Assembly: GCA_963932955.1 (NCBI GenBank)
Contig: CAWVRK010000010.1
Coordinates: 6,194 to 70,193 of the forward strand
Source of the DNA: Flavicella sp963932955
GTDB lineage: Bacteria > Bacteroidota > Bacteroidia > Flavobacteriales > Flavobacteriaceae
Direction of reading: 5' to 3'
Length of the DNA: 64,000 nucleotides
The notes beneath the pieces are model-generated. The model was given only the letters and a program-made list of their open reading frames with translations. It was not told the DNA's origin and did not search any database. A program made the position numbers and the translations under genes. The first letter of the stretch is position 1, and each line of letters begins with the position of its first letter. Of this stretch, positions 37,589 to 45,873 are shown piece after piece.

Positions 37589-38341
37589 TTATGCTTTCAG
37601 TTCTTCTTTGATCCAATCGTATCCTTTTTCTTCCAATTCTAGCGCCAATTCTTTGCTTCCTGATTTGACGATTTTACCGTCGTACAATACATGAACAAAG
37701 TCGGGTACGATATACTCTAAGAGTCTTTGGTAATGTGTGATTACAATCACCGCATTGTCATTGGATTTCAATTTGTTGACACCGTTGGCAACGATGCGAA
37801 GGGCGTCGATGTCCAAACCAGAGTCGGTTTCGTCCAAAATCGCCAATTTCGGCTCCAACATGGCCATCTGGAAAATCTCATTTCTTTTTTTCTCTCCTCC
37901 CGAAAAACCTTCGTTCAAGGAACGGGAAAGAAATTTTCGATCGATCTCCAGCAGTTCGGACTTTTCACGAATCATTTTCAACAAGTCTTTGGCAGGCATT
38001 TCTTCCAAGCCTTTGGCCTTGCGTGTCTCATTGATGGATGACTTGATAAAGTTGGTTACGGTAACTCCAGGAATTTCAATCGGATATTGAAAAGACAAAA
38101 ATACACCTTCGTGCGCTCTTTCTTCGGGCGCCAATTCGCTGATATCTTTTTCGTTCAATGTAATGTTTCCTTCGGTTACTTCGTATTCTTCTTTTCCAGC
38201 AATCACAGATGCCAACGTACTTTTTCCGGCTCCGTTAGGACCCATTATGGCATGAACTTCTCCTGCATTTACCTGAATGTTCAATCCTTTTAGAATTTCC
38301 TTGTCTTCTATTCTGGCGTGTAAATTCTCTATTTTTAACAT
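37589..38341 (-). CDS. sufC: Fe-S cluster assembly ATPase SufC
   Basis: The 250-residue ABC-type ATPase drives conformational change of SufB-SufD during Fe-S cluster building. Walker A is GPNGAGKST, the SufC-specific signature is GFSGGEKKRNEIFQMA, and Walker B is LAILDETDSGLD, followed by the H-loop VITHYQRLLEYI. Length is normal and no membrane segment is present. It sits between sufB (78 bp upstream) and sufD (63 bp downstream) on the same strand. Confidence 0.97.
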   Translation of the reverse strand: MLKIENLHARIEDKEILKGLNIQVNAGEVHAIMGPNGAGKSTLASVIAGKEEYEVTEGNITLNEKDISELAPEERAHEGVFLSFQYPIEIPGVTVTNFIKSSINETRKAKGLEEMPAKDLLKMIREKSELLEIDRKFLSRSLNEGFSGGEKKRNEIFQMAMLEPKLAILDETDSGLDIDALRIVANGVNKLKSNDNAVIVITHYQRLLEYIVPDFVHVLYDGKIVKSGSKELALELEEKGYDWIKEELKA

Positions 38342-38419
38342 TTCCTTCTTTTTAATATGTGTGCTTGTTCGTGTTGGAAGCCATCAATGGACTCGAAGCG
38401 AGCTTCTTTAAAATTAATT

Positions 38420-39865
38420 TTATCCTACAGAGCCTTCCAAGCTGATTTCTAATAATTTTTGTGCTTCTACGGCAAATTCCATGGGCAATTTATTGAGCAC
38501 GTCTTTGCTAAAACCATTGACAATGAGTGCGATCGCTTTTTCGGTATCGATGCCTCGCTGGTTGCAATAAAACAACTGATCTTCTCCAATTTTACTCGTC
38601 GTTGCTTCGTGTTCTATCTGAGCAGTGGTGTTTTTGGCCTCTATATAGGGGAATGTGTGTGCCCCGCATTGGTCACCCATCAACAAAGAATCACATTGAG
38701 AGAAATTCCGTGCATTTTCCGCCCTGCTGTTGATTTGCACCAAGCCTCGATAACTATTTTGAGAATTCCCAGCGGAGATTCCTTTGGAGATGATGGTGCT
38801 TTTGGTGTTTTTACCCAAGTGAATCATTTTAGTCCCCGTATCTGCTTGTTGGAAATTATTGGTCACCGCGATGGAGTAAAACTCTCCTACAGAATTGTTT
38901 CCTTTCAATACGCACGAAGGGTATTTCCACGTCACAGCAGAGCCGGTCTCTACCTGCGTCCAGGAAATTTTTGCATTGGTCTCGCAAATCCCTCTTTTGG
39001 TCACAAAATTAAAAACCCCTCCCTTACCTTCTTTGTCTCCGGGAAACCAGTTTTGAACCGTGGAATATTTGATCTCTGCATCGTCCATCGCAATCAATTC
39101 AACCACTGCTGCATGCAGCTGGTTTTCATCACGTGCCGGTGCTGTACATCCTTCCAAGTAACTCACATAACTACTTTCGTCAGCAATGACCAAAGTCCGT
39201 TCAAATTGTCCTGTTCCTCCCTCATTGATTCGAAAATACGTGGACAATTCCATCGGACATTTGACTCCTTTGGGAATGTAACAAAACGAACCGTCCGTAA
39301 AAACAGCGGAGTTCAAGGCCGCATAAAAATTGTCTGTTTTGGGAACGACTGTCCCCATGTATTTTTTGACCAATTCAGGGTGCTCCTGAATGGCTTCAGA
39401 AATGGGACAGAAAATAATGCCTTTTTCTGCCAAGGTCTTTTTAAAAGTGGTCGCTACCGACACAGAATCAACGACGATGTCTATGGCTACACCTTGCAAT
39501 TTTTTCTGCTCGTCAATGGAAATTCCCAATTTTTTATACATTTCCAGCAACTCCGCATCAACATCGTCCAAACTCTTGTTGGGGTCAGATTTTTTGGGTG
39601 CAGAATAGTAACTGATGGCTTGAAAATCGGGTTTTTTATAACGGACATTCGCCCACTCCGGTTCTTTCATTTCTTGCCAGATTCGAAAAGCGTCCAAACG
39701 CCAATCGGTCATCCATTGGGGTTCGTTTTTCTTTTGAGAAATGGCGCGAACGATGTCTTCGTTGAGACCTTTTGGAAAGGTATCCGATTCAATATCTGTA
39801 TAAAACCCGTACTCGTATTCTTGAGTTTCAAGTTCTTTTTTTAAATCGTCTTCTGTGTATTTCAT
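38420..39865 (-). CDS. sufB: Fe-S cluster assembly protein SufB
   Basis: The 481-residue scaffold protein is where Fe-S clusters form. Family marks are YIPKGVKCPMELSTYFRIN, SYLEGCTAPARDENQLHAA, KGICETN-like stretch FVTKRGICETNAKISWTQV, and QCDSLLMGDQCGAHTFPYIE with the conserved cysteine. The C-terminal EHEATTSKIGEDQLFYCNQR is the SufB/D hallmark. It is second in the operon, 115 bp after the sufA-like gene. Confidence 0.97.
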   Translation of the reverse strand: MKYTEDDLKKELETQEYEYGFYTDIESDTFPKGLNEDIVRAISQKKNEPQWMTDWRLDAFRIWQEMKEPEWANVRYKKPDFQAISYYSAPKKSDPNKSLDDVDAELLEMYKKLGISIDEQKKLQGVAIDIVVDSVSVATTFKKTLAEKGIIFCPISEAIQEHPELVKKYMGTVVPKTDNFYAALNSAVFTDGSFCYIPKGVKCPMELSTYFRINEGGTGQFERTLVIADESSYVSYLEGCTAPARDENQLHAAVVELIAMDDAEIKYSTVQNWFPGDKEGKGGVFNFVTKRGICETNAKISWTQVETGSAVTWKYPSCVLKGNNSVGEFYSIAVTNNFQQADTGTKMIHLGKNTKSTIISKGISAGNSQNSYRGLVQINSRAENARNFSQCDSLLMGDQCGAHTFPYIEAKNTTAQIEHEATTSKIGEDQLFYCNQRGIDTEKAIALIVNGFSKDVLNKLPMEFAVEAQKLLEISLEGSVG

Positions 39866-39980
39866 GGATTCACATTTAAGTCAAGCTATTCGCAAGGAAA
39901 AATTGCCCTTTTGCTTGTCTTGTTTAAATCTTATGTTCTTCTTTTTTGCAACGCTCTTTAGGTTTTTGAATCGTCTCTTT

Positions 39981-40310
39981 TTACAGTGAAAAAGATTCTC
40001 CACAACCACAGGTTCTGTTCGCGTTGGGATTGTTAAAAACAAACCCCGTTCCGTTCAGCCCGCCAGAATACTCCAAAGTGGTCCCAATCAGGTACAGAAA
40101 ACTCTTCTTGTCAACGATGATTTTCACCCCATTATCTTCAAAAACCTTGTCCTCTTCCTGGCTGTTTTTGTCAAAATCCAAATCGTAAGACAAACCCGAA
40201 CAGCCGCCACTTTTCACCCCAACTCGAACAAAATCTTTACCGGGATCAAAGCCGTCTTCCGACATCAATTCGATGACTTTTTTCTTTGCGATGTCTGAAA
40301 CTTTTATCAT
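39981..40310 (-). CDS. A-type Fe-S carrier (IscA/SufA/ErpA family)
   Basis: The start at 40310 (MIKVSDIAKKKVIELM) gives 109 residues; a longer frame to 40343 would overlap the promoter box. The three family cysteines are present: GGCSGLSYDLDF and, at the end, TCGCGESFSL. A-type carriers accept clusters from the SUF scaffold and pass them to targets. It heads the suf run, so SufA is the likely role; ErpA cannot be excluded from sequence alone. Confidence 0.93.
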   Translation of the reverse strand: MIKVSDIAKKKVIELMSEDGFDPGKDFVRVGVKSGGCSGLSYDLDFDKNSQEEDKVFEDNGVKIIVDKKSFLYLIGTTLEYSGGLNGTGFVFNNPNANRTCGCGESFSL

Positions 40311-40340
40311 AGTGCAATTGCTTAACTCATATACTGTCTG

Positions 40341-40375
40341 CAAAGATACGATTTGTAAACTGTATTTAGAACAAA
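40341..40375 (-). promoter_or_regulatory. suf operon promoter (TTTG-N23-TATCTTTG)
   Basis: On the minus strand TTTG (40372-40375) and TATCTTTG (40341-40348) are 23 bp apart, fitting the Bacteroidota consensus. The -7 box ends 30 bp before the sufA-like start, which supports the shorter start choice. Confidence 0.6.
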
Positions 40376-40497
40376 TCTAAGTTGAATTAATTTATCCTTT
40401 GATAGAATCCTTTTTTTCAAAAGCGAGATATTTTTCTAAAAATAAATCCGAAAGTCAAAAAAAAGATGGAATTTTGCAATTCCTAAAAGCAAGTCCT

Positions 40498-41550
40498 ATG
40501 ATAGAAGACAAAGCCCCCAACAAAACAAGCCTCTCCGAATTGGGAGAATTTGGCCTGATTCGCCACTTGACCGAAACTTTTAAAATTGGTCAGAAATCTA
40601 CCGTCAAAGGAGTGGGAGACGATGCCGCTATTGTGGACCACAAAGGCCAAAAAACCCTTGTGACAACAGACTTGTTGGTGGAAGGGATTCACTTCAATTT
40701 GGCCTACATGCCACTAAAACACCTCGGCTACAAAGCAGTCATGGCCAACCTTTCAGATATCTATGCCATGAATGGAACTGCCACTCAAATCACAGTTTCC
40801 ATAGCAGTCTCAAACCGTTTTACGCTAGAAGCTTTGGAAGAACTGTACGCCGGCATCCAACTGGCTTGTGAAACCTATAAAGTAGATTTGGTAGGAGGAG
40901 ACACTAGCTCTTCCAAAACTGGACTGCTACTCAGTATTACGGCTATTGGAACCGCCAAAGATGAAGAACTTGTCTACAGAAGTGGCGCCAAAGAAAACGA
41001 TTTGTTGGTGGTTACTGGCGATTTGGGTGCGGCATATCTAGGACTACAGGTCTTGGAACGAGAGCGCCAAGTATTTGAGGTAAATCCCAATGCACAACCA
41101 GACCTAGAGGCTTATACCTATTTGGTGGAACGCCAATTGAAACCCGAAGCACGCAAAGATATCGCTAAATTACTCCAAGAATTGGAGGTCAAACCCACAA
41201 GTATGATTGACATCTCTGACGGACTTTCCTCAGAAGTAATTCACTTGTGCAAAAGTTCAGACCTCGGGTGCAATGTCTACGAAGACAAACTGCCTTTGGA
41301 CCCTCAAGTCATCTCAACTTCGGAAGAATTCCAAATGGACAGTACCGTGGTGGCTCTGAACGGAGGAGAAGACTACGAGCTATTGTTTACAGTAGCGCAA
41401 AACGATTTTGAAAAAATCAAAGGAAATCCCAATTTCTCCATCATCGGACACATGACTCCCAAAAACGAAGGCATTCATTTGGTTACCAGAGCCCATCAAA
41501 AAATGGAACTCACCGCACAGGGATGGGATGCTCTTTTGAAAAAACCATAG
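40498..41550 (+). CDS. thiL: Thiamine-monophosphate kinase
   Basis: The 350-residue kinase converts thiamine phosphate to thiamine diphosphate. I use ATG 40498 (MIEDKAPNKTSLSELGEFGLI in part), which begins where ThiL homologues do; an upstream in-frame ATG at 40399 adds a non-conserved basic stretch. AIR-synthase-fold marks are VGDDAAIV, LVEGIHF, VGGDTSSSKTG, VTGDLGAAYLGL, MIDISDGLSSE and GGEDYELLFTV. Length is normal. It is divergent from the suf operon and has no thiamine genes beside it. Confidence 0.95.
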   Translation: MIEDKAPNKTSLSELGEFGLIRHLTETFKIGQKSTVKGVGDDAAIVDHKGQKTLVTTDLLVEGIHFNLAYMPLKHLGYKAVMANLSDIYAMNGTATQITVSIAVSNRFTLEALEELYAGIQLACETYKVDLVGGDTSSSKTGLLLSITAIGTAKDEELVYRSGAKENDLLVVTGDLGAAYLGLQVLERERQVFEVNPNAQPDLEAYTYLVERQLKPEARKDIAKLLQELEVKPTSMIDISDGLSSEVIHLCKSSDLGCNVYEDKLPLDPQVISTSEEFQMDSTVVALNGGEDYELLFTVAQNDFEKIKGNPNFSIIGHMTPKNEGIHLVTRAHQKMELTAQGWDALLKKP

Positions 41551-41567
41551 CAATTTCGACTTGAAGA

Positions 41568-41588
41568 TTCGGGGTTCGGGGTTCGGGA
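41568..41588 (+). repeat. Three tandem 7-mers, TTCGGGG
   Basis: TTCGGGG, TTCGGGG, TTCGGGA in direct succession, 18 bp after the thiL stop. It is G-rich compared with its surroundings. It may be slippage-prone; no function is evident. Confidence 0.5.
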
Positions 41589-41713
41589 TTGGTTGGACAT
41601 CCCCTAAATTCAAACAGATGTATTCCCTTTTTTGTCTTTTTTTTAGAAAAACAACCCCAATAAAAAGGTTTCTGTATCTTTAAAACCTTAATTCAGCCCC
41701 TCAATTCCATCAT

Positions 41714-42736
41714 ATGAAAAACACAATTTTAGCAACAGGAGGCACCGGATATGTAGGTGCCTGGGTAGTCAAAGGACTGCTTGAAAAAGGACATACCGTG
41801 CGCTTGACGGTTCGCGACAAAGCCAAAAAAGAAAACTACCAGTTTCTGTCAGAAATTGCTGAGAATTCAGTCGGTTCCTTGGAAATATGGGAAGCCGACT
41901 TGTTGAAAAAAGGAAGCTTTGACAAAGCAGCAAAGGGCTGTGATCGTATTGTGCATATGGCTTCTCCTTTTCGACTGAATGTCAAAAATGCCCAACGTGA
42001 TTTGGTCGATCCAGCCGTCAAAGGAACGCTCAATGTGCTGCAAGCGGCCAACCGTTCCAACTCCGTAAAAAAAATAGTGCTGACTTCGAGTATCGTTGCG
42101 GTATTTGGAGACAATTCTGATCAAAAAAAGCAAGGTCTTACCGCTTTTACAGAGGCCCACTTTAACAGCTCTAGTACGCTAAAACACCAACCCTATTCTT
42201 TTTCAAAAGTGCAAGCAGAAAAAAGTGCTTGGGAGCTCGCCAACCAACAAAGCGATTGGCAGTTGGTCGTTATGAACCCCGCTTTTGTCATGGGGCCCTC
42301 ACTCACTCAAAATTCACAGTCGGAAAGCTTGAAAATCATGTCTGAAATCTTGTCGGGAAAGTACCGATCAGGAGCTCCTGAATTGTACCTGGGCTATGTA
42401 GACGTTCGCGATGTCGCAAAGGCCCATGTCTTCGGTCTCGAAAACGAAACCATAGGAAGGCACATTTTATCCGAACGTGTTACAGACATGCTTTCTTTTA
42501 TTCAAATCGTCAAAGAACACAGTCAGCACAAAAATAAATTGCCAAACACATTTGCTCCGAAATGGCTGCTGGGCATCGTCGGTTTTTATTTTGGAATTAC
42601 CCGAAAATTTGTCAATAACAACGTGGGCATTCCGATTGACATCGACGCCTCCAAAAGCAAAGAAAAATTAAACTTGAACTACCACCCCTTAGAGCAGACT
42701 GTGAAAGATATGGTGCTGCAAATGGAGGCTGATTGA
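41714..42736 (+). CDS. Extended SDR, dihydroflavonol/cinnamoyl-CoA reductase-like
   Basis: The 340-residue NAD(P)-dependent reductase has the Rossmann glycine motif ATGGTGYVGAWVVKGLLEKG and the active-site pair Tyr/Lys in PYSFSKVQAEK. TSSIVAVFG supplies the catalytic serine region. The family reduces varied carbonyls, and the physiological substrate is not predictable. A TATCTTTA -7-like box is at 41675-41682. A mutarotase-fold gene starts 13 bp later, possibly in one operon. Confidence 0.88.
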   Translation: MKNTILATGGTGYVGAWVVKGLLEKGHTVRLTVRDKAKKENYQFLSEIAENSVGSLEIWEADLLKKGSFDKAAKGCDRIVHMASPFRLNVKNAQRDLVDPAVKGTLNVLQAANRSNSVKKIVLTSSIVAVFGDNSDQKKQGLTAFTEAHFNSSSTLKHQPYSFSKVQAEKSAWELANQQSDWQLVVMNPAFVMGPSLTQNSQSESLKIMSEILSGKYRSGAPELYLGYVDVRDVAKAHVFGLENETIGRHILSERVTDMLSFIQIVKEHSQHKNKLPNTFAPKWLLGIVGFYFGITRKFVNNNVGIPIDIDASKSKEKLNLNYHPLEQTVKDMVLQMEAD

Positions 42737-42749
42737 ATCCCTAAAAGAC

Positions 42750-43637
42750 ATGCCACACCTCCTTCAAAACAAAACCCTAAAAATTGTCGTAGACCTCCCC
42801 TTGGAAAACTACGGCCTTGCTCGCTTTGACTGGACCGGGAAAATTGTGTCCGTAAAATTTCGCGGAACAGAAGTTTCGGGCCAAGAAAAAGCAGGGGATA
42901 AAAAACATGCACAACTTGGAAAAGGCTTTTACAACGAGTTTGGGATTGTCAGGCCTGTCGGGTTTGAAGCTGCTGAAGTAGGAGGCTGGTTTCATAAAAT
43001 AGGAGTCGGTTTGTTAAAAAAAGAGGACGGGCAGGCCTATGCTTTTGACAAAGCCTACAAAATAAAGCCCGCTGCCTTCAAAATACACAAGGAGACGCAG
43101 CAAATAACAATGCGGTGTACGCCGCCTTCGGTCAACGGCTATGCCTATGTCTTGCACAAAGAAATACGCTTGTTGGAAAGTGGATTTCAGCTTTATACAC
43201 GTCTTGAAAACACTGGAGAAAAAACAATTGCCACCGACGAATACAACCATAATTTTCTGGCCATTGACTCCCAGTTTTCCAAAGAAAATTACCACTTGAA
43301 ATTTCCTTTCGATTTGGACCCCAACAACTTTGAACAAAGCATCAATCCTGAAAACAGCCTGTGTTTTGACCAAAAGAACATGGCTTTGAATGCTCCCGTC
43401 AGAGAGCCTTTCTTTTTTAGCGACCTGAGTGGCGGTAAAACCTTTCCCGCAAGTTGGGAACTGACCAACCAAAAGCGAAATTTTAAAATTCGGGAAGAGG
43501 CGAGTTTTCAGACAAACAAAGTAAATGTATGGGGATGGAAACAGGTTCTGAGTCCGGAACTGTTTTGCGAAGTTCTTGTCAAGCCAGGACAATCCATGGA
43601 GTGGTCGCGGACTTACAGCCTATCGAAGCTGTGTTAA
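42750..43637 (+). CDS. Galactose-mutarotase-fold hypothetical protein
   Basis: The 295-residue soluble protein looks like the aldose-1-epimerase-like beta-sandwich: FARxEWxG-like opening (LARFDWTGKIVSVKFRG), GIVRPVGFEA, TDEYNHNFLAID (a likely histidine/acid site) and a C-terminal LSPELFCEVLVKPGQSMEW. It has no signal peptide. True mutarotase catalytic residues cannot be assigned with confidence. It follows the SDR gene by 13 bp. It differs from the second epimerase-like gene at 51360. Confidence 0.7.
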   Translation: MPHLLQNKTLKIVVDLPLENYGLARFDWTGKIVSVKFRGTEVSGQEKAGDKKHAQLGKGFYNEFGIVRPVGFEAAEVGGWFHKIGVGLLKKEDGQAYAFDKAYKIKPAAFKIHKETQQITMRCTPPSVNGYAYVLHKEIRLLESGFQLYTRLENTGEKTIATDEYNHNFLAIDSQFSKENYHLKFPFDLDPNNFEQSINPENSLCFDQKNMALNAPVREPFFFSDLSGGKTFPASWELTNQKRNFKIREEASFQTNKVNVWGWKQVLSPELFCEVLVKPGQSMEWSRTYSLSKLC

Positions 43638-43799
43638 AACCTAGCCCAAAGCTGGTTTTTGAAAAATGTCGTATTTTGATGGAAAACGTTCATTGTCCTT
43701 GAAAAATTTACCTTTCAAAAATTGGATTTATGGGCCTTTTTATCCTCAAACCCGCTCCCCTTTTTTGACAACGTATTTGAGACATACCTACCCTTACCC

Positions 43800-45674
43800 C
43801 TAGCCTTCTAATTTTGTTGACAATTCAAACCACCGGCTTTCCTTGTATTCGATCTCTTGAATGATTTTTTGGAGCGCTAGAGACCGATCGTTGATTTGAT
43901 CTTCCGCGATTTCTCCTTTGGAAAATTGCGCCTCTATGGTTTCTTTTTGATTTTCCAATTTGGCAATGTCACTTTCTAAAGTTCCGTATTCTCGTTTTTC
44001 TTGGTAGCTCAACTGCAACTTTTTCGCTGGCTTTTCTGCGGATTTTTTTTCGACTGGGCGTTCTGCCATTTTTTTCGGAGAAGCTTCGGTGGGTTTGGAA
44101 TCTTCATAGGTCCTAAAATCCGAATAATTTCCTGGAAAATTTTCTACCATGCCCGCTCCGCGAAAAACAAACAAAGAATCGACAATTTTATCCATAAAAT
44201 AACGGTCATGAGATACGACTATGAGGTTTCCGGGAAAATCCAATAAGAAATTCTCTAAGACGTTTAGCGTCACAATGTCCAAATCATTTGTAGGCTCATC
44301 CAAAATCAAAAAATTTGGATTTTGAATCAATACGGCACATAGGTACAAACGTTTTTGCTCGCCGCCACTCAACTTTTCCACAAAATCGTATTGGCGTTTT
44401 CTAGAAAACAGAAAACGCTCTAACAGCTGCCCCGCAGAAATCTTGTTGCCTTTGGCCAAGGGAATGTAATCCCCAAATTCTTTGACAACATCGATGACCT
44501 TTTGCCCTTCTTTGGCTTGGATTCCGTTTTGGGTGTAATAGCCGTATTTAACGGTTTCTCCCAAAATCACTTTCCCATGATCTACAGGCGATTTTTGAGT
44601 TATGATGTTTAAGAAACTGGATTTTCCTGTTCCGTTTTTTCCGATCACCCCAATCCGCTCCCCTCGTTTGAACACATAGTCAAAACCCTCGAGGATTTTC
44701 AAATCGTCAAAAGCTTTGTAAACTTTGTGCAACTCGAGAATTTTACTCCCCAAACGCTCCATGTTGATTTCCAACTGCACCTTGTGCTCACTCCGTCGAT
44801 TTTGGGCTTTTTCTTTAATCTGGTAAAAATCGTCAATCCGAGATTTGGATTTTGTCGTTCTTGCTTTGGGCTGACGCCGCATCCAATCCAGTTCTTTTTT
44901 AAACAGGTTTTTGGCCTTTTCTTGAACCACTTGTTCCAAGACGACTCGCTCTTCTTTCTTTTGAAGGTAATAGGAATAACTCCCTTTGTAGCGGTAGAGT
45001 TGACCGTTGTCTAATTCGATGATTTCTGTACACACCCGTTCCAAAAAGTACCGGTCGTGTGTGACCATAAACAGGGTCATTTTTTCTTTCTTAAAGAAGG
45101 CTTCCAACCATTCGATCATTTCCAGGTCCAAGTGGTTGGTGGGCTCGTCCAAAATCAACAAATCGGGTTTGTTGATCAAAACAGTGGCCAATCCCAACCG
45201 TTTTTTTTGCCCCCCGGAAAGCTGCCCAACTTTTTGAGTGAGGTCTTCAAATTTCAATTTGGACAAAATCTGCTTGTACTGGGTTTCAAAATCCCACGCA
45301 TCGTATTGGTCCATCAGCTCAAAAGCACGTTGGTAAGCATCGGCATCCTCTGGATTTTCAAGTGCTGCCTCGTATTGTTTAAGGACTGCAAGGGTTGGGT
45401 TGTCAGAAGCAAAAACAACCTCTTCAATGGTCAATTCCAAATCTAGGTGGTCGTCTTGTGCCAAATAACCGATGTGGATGTCTTTTCTGCAAACTACCTG
45501 ACCTGTATCCGAGCTGTCTCTTCCAGAAATGATGTTCAGAATGGATGTTTTTCCGGTTCCATTTTTGGCGACAAAAGCGACTTTTTGGTCTTTACTGATT
45601 CCAAAAGAGAGGTTTTCAAACAAAACACGCTCTCCATAAGACTTGGAGATATTTTCTACAGATAGGTAATTCAT
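43800..45674 (-). CDS. ABC-F ATPase, Uup-like
   Basis: The 624-residue protein has two ABC domains and no membrane segments. Walker A sites are AKNGTGKTS and GKNGTGKSS. Signatures are LSGGQKKRLGLA and LSGGEQKRLYLC, each followed by ILDEPTNHLDLE or ILDEPTNDLDIV. A linker arm with RQPKARTTKSKSRIDDFYQI and a C-terminal coiled coil (about 545-620) typical of Uup complete it. ABC-F proteins act on ribosomes or on branched nucleic acids; Uup affects transposon excision and ribosome function. A TATCTTTG box lies just upstream. Confidence 0.93.
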   Translation of the reverse strand: MNYLSVENISKSYGERVLFENLSFGISKDQKVAFVAKNGTGKTSILNIISGRDSSDTGQVVCRKDIHIGYLAQDDHLDLELTIEEVVFASDNPTLAVLKQYEAALENPEDADAYQRAFELMDQYDAWDFETQYKQILSKLKFEDLTQKVGQLSGGQKKRLGLATVLINKPDLLILDEPTNHLDLEMIEWLEAFFKKEKMTLFMVTHDRYFLERVCTEIIELDNGQLYRYKGSYSYYLQKKEERVVLEQVVQEKAKNLFKKELDWMRRQPKARTTKSKSRIDDFYQIKEKAQNRRSEHKVQLEINMERLGSKILELHKVYKAFDDLKILEGFDYVFKRGERIGVIGKNGTGKSSFLNIITQKSPVDHGKVILGETVKYGYYTQNGIQAKEGQKVIDVVKEFGDYIPLAKGNKISAGQLLERFLFSRKRQYDFVEKLSGGEQKRLYLCAVLIQNPNFLILDEPTNDLDIVTLNVLENFLLDFPGNLIVVSHDRYFMDKIVDSLFVFRGAGMVENFPGNYSDFRTYEDSKPTEASPKKMAERPVEKKSAEKPAKKLQLSYQEKREYGTLESDIAKLENQKETIEAQFSKGEIAEDQINDRSLALQKIIQEIEYKESRWFELSTKLEG

Positions 45675-45693
45675 TCGGAGATTATTGAGTGCT

Positions 45694-45701
45694 CAAAGAT
45701 A
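45694..45701 (-). promoter_or_regulatory. -7 box of the ABC-F gene (TATCTTTG)
   Basis: Read on the minus strand, TATCTTTG ends 19 bp before the start codon at 45674. No well-spaced -33 box was seen. The remaining upstream gap to 45873 contains no gene. Confidence 0.45.
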
Positions 45702-45873
45702 CAGAGACTTCAAGGAATATTTGGGCTTTCCAAGAAAAAAGGACTGCGCAGTACCTAGGTCTGTAAAATGGAAGCTGTCTTTTTGTTTGTAGGTCACAAT
45801 CGTTTCAAATATTTCATGTAATTTTAAAGGCGCTTTCCAAACAACATATGCGACAAAAATAGAACCTGTATCC

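Noticed and set aside
38459..39844. A 461-codon open frame on the plus strand opposite sufB
   Set aside because: It is a mirror frame of a well-supported gene. Its translation is Cys/Phe/His-rich and has no family features.
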